NCBI GenBank assembly: GCA_046048875.1
Contig: JBJOFG010000012.1
Coordinates: 26,468-90,467, forward strand
Length of the DNA: 64,000 bases
Source: CAIZGX01 sp046048875
Lineage (GTDB): Bacteria > Bacteroidota > Bacteroidia > Flavobacteriales_D > Sanyastnellaceae
Reading direction: 5' to 3'
Below the pieces are notes generated by a model that saw only the letters and a list, made by a program, of their open reading frames with translations, did no database searches and was not told the DNA's origin. This document shows positions 57,855 to 64,000 of the stretch, in pieces (position 1 is the stretch's first letter; each line of letters begins with the position of its first letter). A program made the position numbers and the translations under genes.

Positions 57855-59114
57855 TTAGTTTGCTTTTGAATGCACAAGCTCGCCATTAACAATGACTTGA
57901 TCGATATTGTTATCACCGAAATAATAAAACATTTCAGCGAGCGAATTCAACGGTTTTGTAATGATAAAGGAGGCCTTCTTTCCAACCGTTATACTCCCTA
58001 ATTCAGAATGAACATCCATTGCATAAGCTCCGTTTAAGGTTGAGGCGTTGACCACTTCGCTTGGCAGCATGCGCTGTTGAATACACCCTAGACTATTCAC
58101 AAAATTCATATTTCCGGAAGGAGATGAACCTGGATTGAAGTCTGTCGCTAAAGCCAAAGGCAATCCTGCGTCAATTATTTTTCTTGCTGGCGTAAATGGA
58201 ATTCTTAAAAAGAAAGAGCAAGCTGGAAGCGCAACGGGCATTGTATTTCCTCCCAACAACACTTCAACATCATTGTCATTCAATTCTTCTAAATGATCTA
58301 CACTTCTTGCGTTTCGATCAACGGCGGCTTGTACTCCGCCAATAATGTTGAATTGATTCACATGAACTTTAGCGGGTATACCCAACGCTTGAGCGGCTTC
58401 AATGAGTCGGTTCATTTGTGCCACTGAAAAATAACCTTCCTCGCAAAACGCGTCAACGAAATCTGCCAATCCTTCATTCGCAACCTTCGGTAAGACTTGA
58501 ACTACCATCAACTCAACGAAACCCTCTACATTGTCTTTGTATTCAATCGGAATCGCATGCAACGCAAGGAAAGTGGATTTGATTACTAAGGGGTGCTCTG
58601 CTTTTAATCGCTTAATCACACGAAGCATCTTCAATTCATTTTCTTCGTCTAAGCCGTAGCCACTTTTTGTTTCTACCGCAACAGTTCCCGAATGCATCAT
58701 TTGATTTAAGCGTTCAAATGCGGCTAGAAATAACTCTTCTTCACTCATGAGTGAAAGTTTCTTTGCGCTGTTTAATATCCCTCCTCCGCGCTGAGCAATT
58801 TGCTCGTATGTCAATCCATTCAGACGGTCAACAAATTCTTCGGCTCTCGAAGCAGCAAATACAGCATGTGTGTGACTGTCACACCAACCGGGCAATACAT
58901 ATTTTCCTGCGGCATCAATGACGGTTAAATCCCGCCAATCTTCAATTCCATCAAAATCATTCATAGAACCGAATGCTGCTATGACACCGTCTTCAACCGC
59001 CAGCCATGCATTCTCAATGTATGGAAGATTGTTCATCTCTGAACCTTTAACCAAATTGACCTCCTGAGAATGAGTGCCGTAGAGTGCTTTTATATTTTTT
59101 ATGAATATTTTCAT
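57855..59114 (-). CDS. hutI: Imidazolonepropionase
   Basis: The ~419-residue amidohydrolase-fold enzyme opens imidazolone propionate in histidine degradation. Metal-site motifs: GWCDSHTHAVFAA, VETKSGYGLDEENELKML, FCEEGYFSV, HVNQFN, DHLEELND and ATDFNPGSSPSGNM. Other hut genes are absent from this window. The start at 59114 (MKIFIKN) has a CATCTTTG box 6 nt upstream. Confidence 0.95.
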   Translation of the reverse strand: MKIFIKNIKALYGTHSQEVNLVKGSEMNNLPYIENAWLAVEDGVIAAFGSMNDFDGIEDWRDLTVIDAAGKYVLPGWCDSHTHAVFAASRAEEFVDRLNGLTYEQIAQRGGGILNSAKKLSLMSEEELFLAAFERLNQMMHSGTVAVETKSGYGLDEENELKMLRVIKRLKAEHPLVIKSTFLALHAIPIEYKDNVEGFVELMVVQVLPKVANEGLADFVDAFCEEGYFSVAQMNRLIEAAQALGIPAKVHVNQFNIIGGVQAAVDRNARSVDHLEELNDNDVEVLLGGNTMPVALPACSFFLRIPFTPARKIIDAGLPLALATDFNPGSSPSGNMNFVNSLGCIQQRMLPSEVVNASTLNGAYAMDVHSELGSITVGKKASFIITKPLNSLAEMFYYFGDNNIDQVIVNGELVHSKAN

Positions 59115-59120
59115 GTTGTA

Positions 59121-59128
59121 CAAAGATG
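59121..59128 (-). promoter_or_regulatory. -7-like box CATCTTTG of hutI-aroC
   Basis: Seven of eight match TAnnTTTG, 6 nt before the hutI ATG. Confidence 0.4.
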
Positions 59129-59137
59129 CATTATTCC

Positions 59138-59145
59138 TAAATTTG
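59138..59145 (+). promoter_or_regulatory. -7 box TAAATTTG of the tRNA gene
   Basis: Exact TAnnTTTG, 7 nt before the first base of the tRNA, the expected distance to the transcription start. Confidence 0.65.
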
Positions 59146-59152
59146 CCGTCCC

Positions 59153-59226
59153 GCGCCTATAGCTCAGTCGGTTAGAGCAACAGACTCATAATCTGTGGGT
59201 CCCTGGTTCGAGCCCAGGTGGGCGCA
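59153..59226 (+). tRNA. tRNA-Met (CAT), elongator type
   Basis: A complete cloverleaf is visible: acceptor GCGCCTA/TGGGCGC, D-arm GCTC...GAGC, anticodon stem ACAGA/TCTGT with loop CTCATAA (anticodon CAT), and T-arm CCTGG/CCAGG with loop TTCGAGC. The discriminator is A, and CCA is not encoded. A G1-C72 pair and the lack of three G-C pairs in the anticodon stem argue against the initiator tRNA. A lysidine-modified tRNA-Ile(CAT) cannot be excluded by eye. Confidence 0.93.
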
Positions 59227-59233
59227 CAAAGAT

Positions 59234-59253
59234 AACCCCGCAATTGCGGGGTT
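59234..59253 (+). terminator. Rho-independent terminator of the tRNA gene
   Basis: Perfect stem AACCCCGC/GCGGGGTT with loop AATT followed by a T-rich tract, 8 bp past the tRNA. Confidence 0.9.
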
Positions 59254-59262
59254 TTTCTTTTC

Positions 59263-60423
59263 TTAATTCACTATTAGTTTTTGTGTAACACTTGACTTTT
59301 CGTTAGAGAGTTTCACCAAATAAATACCAGAACGAAGTCCCTCATTTACATTCACTCGATGTTGTTGTAGAACCTTATCAGTCAAGATAATTTTTCCGGT
59401 AATGTCCAAAATTTCAATACTTTCGAAGGCACCATCTTTCCACTGCACCTCGAATGAACCATTGGAGGGATTCGGCATCATTCGCATTCCAATTTTATTT
59501 GCATCATAAACATTTCCGCAAAGCATGCATTCAGCCAACGGGTTGGCGGAAACGAAAGAATGTGTTGTCACATAATCGGAATACAACGCTTCAACACATT
59601 CATCGTTTAAAAAGTATCGAAGCCAAGCGGTCATCATAGTTAGGTAGGCCTCTTGCTGATCAGCTCTAGTCAAACTTCCACCCAACGGTTCCCCGAAATC
59701 GCACAAGGTACCTGCGTCAATAAATCCACAATGTGAACCTCCAGTTAATGAAACAAATGTTTTACAACCCGCACCAGTCCCGTTGAAAATAGGCTCGTGA
59801 TTATCTGCAGGCGGTGTAACCGCATCATCGCTCCCTGAGAAAACCAGTGTATTGCAATTCACCGAGGCGGCAGCGGCAATGGCACTCGGATTTGTCTCCG
59901 CTGGAGCCAAACCAACAATGGCATCAATAGACTGGTCAGAAGCGGCAGCCAACCAAGCAGCTCCTCCGCCCATGCTGTGTCCAACAATTCCTTCGCGTTG
60001 TTGACTCACTGCATTGTATAAAACCGATGATGTGTTCAACGACTCTTGTTGAAGTGCATGTGTTACAAAAGCTAAATCCAATCCGAATTCCTGATGATTG
60101 GGTGCGAAACCTGTTTCTGTATTCACGAGCGCGACCACAAATCCAAACGGAATTAGTTGTGCGGCAATCAAATCATAATTTGCAGCCCCAATGACAAAAC
60201 CATGACCAACTGAAACTGCAGGATAGCCTGTAAGTCCAAGGGTTGCGGGATCTAAAGCCTGCACACTTTCACCAGCTGAAAGTGCGGGGTAATAGACTTC
60301 GCATGGAATTGAACGATTGTTTCGAGTAGCATCTGTGAAGGTAATTGAGGTATGCCCAAGACCTTGCGCGAAAGAAAATGCAACAACGAATAAAGCAAAA
60401 ACAAAAAGTAGCGTTTTTCTCAT
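59263..60423 (-). CDS. Secreted alpha/beta hydrolase, T9SS substrate
   Basis: The ~386-residue protein has a signal peptide (MRKTLLFVFALFVVAFSFAQG). An alpha/beta-hydrolase domain resembling the chlorophyllase/PET-hydrolase/dienelactone-hydrolase group follows, with the nucleophile elbow GHSMGGGAAWLAAA, Asp region FSGSDDAVTPP and His in GSHCGF. The C-terminus is a T9SS type A domain (RMMPNPSNGSFEV ... LRSGIYLVKLSNE). An ester substrate is likely but unknown. The start at 60423 lies 1 bp after the stop of the subtilase gene, the end of a three-gene operon. Confidence 0.9.
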   Translation of the reverse strand: MRKTLLFVFALFVVAFSFAQGLGHTSITFTDATRNNRSIPCEVYYPALSAGESVQALDPATLGLTGYPAVSVGHGFVIGAANYDLIAAQLIPFGFVVALVNTETGFAPNHQEFGLDLAFVTHALQQESLNTSSVLYNAVSQQREGIVGHSMGGGAAWLAAASDQSIDAIVGLAPAETNPSAIAAAASVNCNTLVFSGSDDAVTPPADNHEPIFNGTGAGCKTFVSLTGGSHCGFIDAGTLCDFGEPLGGSLTRADQQEAYLTMMTAWLRYFLNDECVEALYSDYVTTHSFVSANPLAECMLCGNVYDANKIGMRMMPNPSNGSFEVQWKDGAFESIEILDITGKIILTDKVLQQHRVNVNEGLRSGIYLVKLSNEKSSVTQKLIVN

Positions 60424-60424
60424 T

Positions 60425-62092
60425 TTATTTTTTTTGAAGGGGAACAACTTGAATACCCGATGAAGATTCGATTACAAAATAATATTGCCCCGTAGGTTGG
60501 GGTGTTAAATCCAAATGATAAATTGCCCATGGCTCACTGTAATTGTAATCCCATTTATAGTATTTCACAGATCTACCGCTGCTGTCGTACAAGTAGTGAT
60601 AATTGTTTGTATCCGGAAAATTCCCTTCCACACGAACTTCGAATTGACCGTCTGAGGGTTGAGGAAAAACTAATACCGAACGATCATTCGGTTGGCTATA
60701 AATGTCATTCGACAAACGAACAAAAGCTTTCCAAAAATCAGGAATTCCATGTCCCATGGAATCGTTTGGAGTTGAATAAAGACTTGCGCTCTCTTCTATC
60801 GCATTGAATATTTCCACATTCGTTGCTGTTGGAAACGCTTGCCACAAGGTTGCGGCCATTCCGGCAATAATGGGCGAACTGAAAGAAGTCCCATTTCCTC
60901 TTGCAATGGTACTGTCTGATGCCGCAAAGACTGTTTGCCTTCCCATTGCCACAATGTTCGGTTTGATGTCGTTCAATCCCGGTGGGTGATATCCCGAGAA
61001 TGACGCATGGACGCCATTCAAATCAACAGCCCCCACGCATAAAACATGTTCTGCGTCAGAGGGAGCTGTAATGACATGCCAATCGTCGTTGCCGCTATTG
61101 CCCGCGCTATTGACTACGAGAGTGCCCTTTAAAGCACAAATCTCAGCCGCCTGAGAGATTCTAGTAATAGACCCGTTCATATCAGAGGTCTCGTAATTCA
61201 TATAATCTTCGTCAAACAATGAGTATCCTAAACTGGAATTGATTACATCGATTCCAATACTATCCGCCCATTCTGCTGCTTGAACCCAAGTATCTTCTTC
61301 CAATCGTACTTCGCGATAAACATCTTCCGTTTGGAACAAATAATAATTGGCTTCAACGGCAGTTCCATAAAGCGAATCTTTCATTACTCCAGCCATATGA
61401 CTCAAAACCATTGTCCCGTGAGTAGAAGCATCAAACACATTAGGCGAAGTGAGATTCAGAAAATCATGTGTTTCTATAATTCGCCCATCTTCGAAAAGGT
61501 GAGCCATAGCAGGTAAGACATCAGCATACCTAAAACCTCCGTCAAAAACCGCGATATCCATTCCCTTCCCATTTAATCCTAATTGGTGAAGAAGGTGTCC
61601 GTTTAACATTTCGGTCTGACGGAAACTAGGGCCGTAGAAATCGTTTGAAACCATTCCCTCTTCAGACTGCGTTCCTTTATGAATCGAAATTTTTTCAAGC
61701 GGGACACTCGGCAATGACTTCACTTGAAAAACAAATGGCAATGCTTCAACTTGAAGTTTCCAAGATGCGGCGATGGAGGTGTCTATGATTTCAACAGTGA
61801 TGGAGTTGAACCATTTGCTCTTTAATAACAACTGAGAATTACCTATTGCCAAGACCTGCTGAATATAATTGGAATTAACAGGAATATCTAACGAGTCGAA
61901 TCCAACACCTGTGCGAATTCTGCGCTCAATGGCTTTGCCTGAGAGAAACTGGCTTGGGTTCGTGAGGGAAAAAGGCGTATTTGCTTTGTCCTTAAACTGA
62001 ACGAAATAGGTATTGTATGAAGATTGAGCGCATATCTCTTGTGTCCCTAAAGAAGCCAATAGAATAAATAAGATGGTGTGAAAATTCTTCAT
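60425..62092 (-). CDS. Subtilisin-like (S8) serine protease, T9SS substrate
   Basis: The 555-residue protein has a signal peptide (LFILLASLGTQEICAQ), a prodomain with AIERRIRTGVGFDSLDIPVN, and an S8 domain with the triad Asp in MDIAVFDGGF, His in STHGTMVLSHMAG and Ser in GNGTSFSSPIIAGMAA; the oxyanion Asn is in VVNSAGNSGN. The end resembles a T9SS type A sorting domain (VLVFPQPSDGQFEV ... PTGQYYFVIESS). It lies 4 bp behind the YwqK-repeat gene and 1 bp ahead of the hydrolase gene. Confidence 0.93.
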   Translation of the reverse strand: MKNFHTILFILLASLGTQEICAQSSYNTYFVQFKDKANTPFSLTNPSQFLSGKAIERRIRTGVGFDSLDIPVNSNYIQQVLAIGNSQLLLKSKWFNSITVEIIDTSIAASWKLQVEALPFVFQVKSLPSVPLEKISIHKGTQSEEGMVSNDFYGPSFRQTEMLNGHLLHQLGLNGKGMDIAVFDGGFRYADVLPAMAHLFEDGRIIETHDFLNLTSPNVFDASTHGTMVLSHMAGVMKDSLYGTAVEANYYLFQTEDVYREVRLEEDTWVQAAEWADSIGIDVINSSLGYSLFDEDYMNYETSDMNGSITRISQAAEICALKGTLVVNSAGNSGNDDWHVITAPSDAEHVLCVGAVDLNGVHASFSGYHPPGLNDIKPNIVAMGRQTVFAASDSTIARGNGTSFSSPIIAGMAATLWQAFPTATNVEIFNAIEESASLYSTPNDSMGHGIPDFWKAFVRLSNDIYSQPNDRSVLVFPQPSDGQFEVRVEGNFPDTNNYHYLYDSSGRSVKYYKWDYNYSEPWAIYHLDLTPQPTGQYYFVIESSSGIQVVPLQKK

Positions 62093-62096
62093 TCTT

Positions 62097-63173
62097 CTAT
62101 TTTGTTTCTTTCAATTTACCGTTCTCGTACACTTCCGTTTTTTCTAATTCTCCTGTGATTTTATAATAGAAAACTTCCCCTTGCAATTGACCATTCATAT
62201 ACTTCCCCTTTTGCTTTACTTGCGTCCCCTTCAATTGTTCCCGATAGGCTATTCCCTGAGCTATATCTTCTGGTGATGCTGGTATTTGCTCATAAGCTCC
62301 TTTGTCATAATATTCAGCAAATGTCCCTTCCTTTTGATAGTTCTTATAACTGTATTCCGATTGCGGAATTCCTGAATCGTAAAACGTTTGAAACGTTCCG
62401 TTGGCATAATGCTTCTTTTCAATTTTATCTGCCTTAAACCATATGGTGAGTTCAGGCAACCCCGTTTCCAAATAAAAATTCCAAGACCCTTCACGCATTC
62501 CATCGACAAACTTCCCCTCCTCTTTTTTCTTTCCACTGTCGTAATTCACAACAATGTTCCCGTCATAAATTCCATTTTTATAATTCCCTTTCTTGCTGAT
62601 TTTCCCTTCTACTGTATACTCGGTAAATGGACCATTCAACTTATCATTCAAATAACTCATCTCATGAGACACTTGTCCGTTTGCGTAGAATACCTTTGAC
62701 TCCCCATTCAACAAATTATCCTTGTAATTTTCAAATCGAATCAATCTTCCTTCCACGTCAAAGAATTCCCACAATCCTTGCTTTTGTCGCTCCCAAATCT
62801 TACCGACTTTCTTCCCAATATATCTCCCTTTGCTATTAATTGTTTTTCCGTCGGCGTAGAAATTCACCACATCATTGACCGTGGTATCTTGAACATGATC
62901 TACGGTAGACTTCAGCATTCCCTTTTCATCATAAAACTCAAAAACTCCTGTTGGCACACCATTTTCAAAGGTCCCCTTGTAGTACATCACTTTCGGATTC
63001 GACTTGTAAACACGAATCCATAGTCCCTCTCGTCTGTTACCCGAATTGAAAGCGTTATAGTCAACACCAAAAGTTCCTGCAGGTAAGATCTTACCAGGCG
63101 CTTGAGCAACCGCTACAAAGCTGCTTATAAAAAAAACAACAACACAAACCAACCACTTCGATTTAACATTCAT
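62097..63173 (-). CDS. YwqK/MORN-type repeat protein, secreted
   Basis: The ~358-residue protein has a signal peptide (WLVCVVVFFISSFVAVAQ) and about a dozen ~22-residue beta-hairpin repeats of the YwqK type, such as GTFENGVPTGVFEFYDEKG, GNYKNGIYDGNIVVNYDSG and GKFVDGMREGSWNFYLETG. Databases often label such proteins 'toxin-antitoxin system YwqK antitoxin', but no toxin gene is next to it, and the repeats here are exported. It is the first gene of the three-gene unit with the subtilase and the hydrolase. The start at 63173 leaves the shortest good signal peptide. Confidence 0.85.
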   Translation of the reverse strand: MNVKSKWLVCVVVFFISSFVAVAQAPGKILPAGTFGVDYNAFNSGNRREGLWIRVYKSNPKVMYYKGTFENGVPTGVFEFYDEKGMLKSTVDHVQDTTVNDVVNFYADGKTINSKGRYIGKKVGKIWERQKQGLWEFFDVEGRLIRFENYKDNLLNGESKVFYANGQVSHEMSYLNDKLNGPFTEYTVEGKISKKGNYKNGIYDGNIVVNYDSGKKKEEGKFVDGMREGSWNFYLETGLPELTIWFKADKIEKKHYANGTFQTFYDSGIPQSEYSYKNYQKEGTFAEYYDKGAYEQIPASPEDIAQGIAYREQLKGTQVKQKGKYMNGQLQGEVFYYKITGELEKTEVYENGKLKETK

Positions 63174-63272
63174 ACTCGAAAATTTAGATTTCATTCACAA
63201 CGGAAAATTAGGCCAAAAGATTATATCTCCGTTTTAAATCAAAAATCATTTTCAACAGGAAATTAGATTCAC

Positions 63273-63280
63273 TAATTTCG
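63273..63280 (+). promoter_or_regulatory. -7 box TAATTTCG of mdh
   Basis: TAnnTTcG variant, 19 nt before the mdh ATG; a TTTG-containing stretch closer to the ATG is an alternative. Confidence 0.4.
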
Positions 63281-63299
63281 CATTCTAAAATTTGAACCC

Positions 63300-64000
63300 A
63301 TGAAAGTAACCGTAGTTGGAGCTGGTAATGTTGGCGCTACATGTGCCGATGTATTAGCGCATCGTGAAATTGCCAACGAAATTGTTTTGTTGGACATTAA
63401 ACCTGGCTTTGCAGAAGGCAAGGCGCTTGACATTTGGCAGACTGCACCTATTAATCTTTACGACAGTCGTACTGTTGGAAGCACCAATGATTATGCAGCA
63501 ACCGCCAATTCAGATGTTGTTGTAATCACAAGCGGATTACCAAGAAAACCGGGCATGAGCCGTGACGACTTGATCGCTACAAATGCTGGTATCGTGAAAA
63601 GCGTTACAGAAAACATCATTAAGTATTCTCCGGATGCAATCATTGTAATTGTATCGAATCCTCTTGATGTTATGACTTACTGCGCATACCTCACGGCTAA
63701 AGTAGATAGCAAGAAAGTATTTGGAATGGCTGGTATTTTAGATACTGCGCGTTACCGTGCGTTTATTGCATCGGAATTGAACTGTTCTCCAAAAGACATT
63801 CAAGCGGTGTTAATGGGTGGACACGGAGACACAATGGTTCCACTTCCACGATATACTACTGTTGGCGGTATTCCAGTAACTGAATTAATTTCTGAAGAGA
63901 AATTGAACGCTATCGTTGAGCGCACCAAAACAGGCGGTGGTGAAATCGTTAACCTTCTCGGAACTTCTGCTTGGTACGCTCCTGGAGCTGCGGCAGCTCA
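63300..64000 (+). CDS. mdh: Malate dehydrogenase, 5' part
   Basis: About 233 residues are visible before the right window edge. The LDH-like Mdh starts MKVTVVGAGNVGATCADVLA (NAD-binding GxGxxG). It has VVVITSGLPRKPGMSRDDLI (mobile loop with substrate arginines), IVIVSNPLDVMTYC, GILDTARYRAFIA and the catalytic His in MGGHGDTMVPLPR. It interconverts malate and oxaloacetate in the TCA cycle with sucC products. The C-terminus lies outside the window. Confidence 0.96.
   Translation, partial: MKVTVVGAGNVGATCADVLAHREIANEIVLLDIKPGFAEGKALDIWQTAPINLYDSRTVGSTNDYAATANSDVVVITSGLPRKPGMSRDDLIATNAGIVKSVTENIIKYSPDAIIVIVSNPLDVMTYCAYLTAKVDSKKVFGMAGILDTARYRAFIASELNCSPKDIQAVLMGGHGDTMVPLPRYTTVGGIPVTELISEEKLNAIVERTKTGGGEIVNLLGTSAWYAPGAAAA

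Noticed and set aside
57855..59114. Histidine-utilisation operon
   Set aside because: Only hutI is present; the neighbour is aroC, and no hutH, hutU or hutG is in the window. The agmatinase-family gene at 24.8 kb is distant and lies next to sucC.
59153..59226. Initiator tRNA-fMet
   Set aside because: Position 1-72 is a paired G-C and the anticodon stem lacks three consecutive G-C pairs, so the elongator form (or tRNA-Ile2) fits better.
62097..63173. Antitoxin of a toxin-antitoxin pair
   Set aside because: The YwqK label is a domain-name artefact here: the protein has an export signal and no toxin gene is adjacent.
1..64000. Prophage, integrative element or insertion sequence
   Set aside because: No integrase, transposase, terminase or capsid-like protein, and no terminal inverted repeats were seen; gene content is core-type throughout.

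Overview
The window (about 42% G+C by eye, gene-dense, no gene-free stretch over 300 bp) looks like chromosomal DNA of a Bacteroidota member, most likely Flavobacteriia of the Cryomorphaceae/Crocinitomicaceae/Schleiferiaceae type. Support: at least four secreted proteins end in type IX secretion (T9SS) type A sorting domains; several Bacteroidota-typical families are present (DUF4249, DUF3078, DUF4920, DUF2851, BshA, the NagZ/beta-lactamase fusion, the long GAPDH); and many start codons are closely preceded by the Bacteroidota -7 box TAnnTTTG. Genus cannot be decided from this sequence. I saw no phage, transposase, CRISPR array or plasmid gene.

Layout. 1-5.3 kb: start of a secreted protein, a GT22-like membrane mannosyltransferase, an acyl-CoA carboxylase beta subunit, an ABC-type substrate-binding lipoprotein and an unlabelled 36-codon gene behind an ECF sigma factor. 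6-15 kb: uvrA, msrB, bshA (bacillithiol), a large GH3/beta-lactamase fusion and cmk. 15-23 kb: an envelope lipoprotein, an unusual RnfD-like/DUF2330 pair, GAPDH, HtrA, DUF4249, DUF983 and a LolD-like ATPase. 23-33 kb: sucC, an agmatinase-family enzyme, a radical SAM protein, an MBL hydrolase, DUF4920, an M16 protease, a small repeat protein, DUF3078 and an OmpA/TPR lipoprotein. 33-42.4 kb: accA, then a tightly overlapping menaquinone cluster (menI-menF-menD-menB-menA-membrane protein-menC-menE-rdgB). 42.4-53 kb: orphan response regulator, rsmG/ECF sigma/GT2, a secreted lysyl-endopeptidase-like protease, uvrB, rpsF-rpsR-rplI, pspC and DUF2851. 53-64 kb: a PNGase F-like T9SS enzyme with a LamG insertion, aroC, hutI, tRNA-Met, a T9SS operon (YwqK-repeat protein, subtilisin, alpha/beta hydrolase) and the start of mdh.

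The genes fit an aerobic or respiring chemoheterotroph: menaquinone synthesis fed by chorismate (aroC), TCA enzymes (sucC, mdh), amino-acid catabolism (hutI, acyl-CoA carboxylase), and degradation of external protein and glycoprotein through T9SS-secreted enzymes.

The most unusual signal is a family of degenerate 12-bp units (consensus GATGCTTCGCAA) placed in frame, in either orientation, inside three envelope-protein genes in the first 14.2 kb (24 units in four arrays). The unit has no stop codon in any of six frames and yields hydrophilic D-A-S-Q or C-E-A-S peptides in loops or linkers. A second structured palindromic element lies in the N-terminal coding region of the first gene. A third theme is promoters: at least a dozen genes have a TAnnTTTG-like box only 3-8 nt before the start codon, predicting leaderless or nearly leaderless mRNAs and fixing many start codons.
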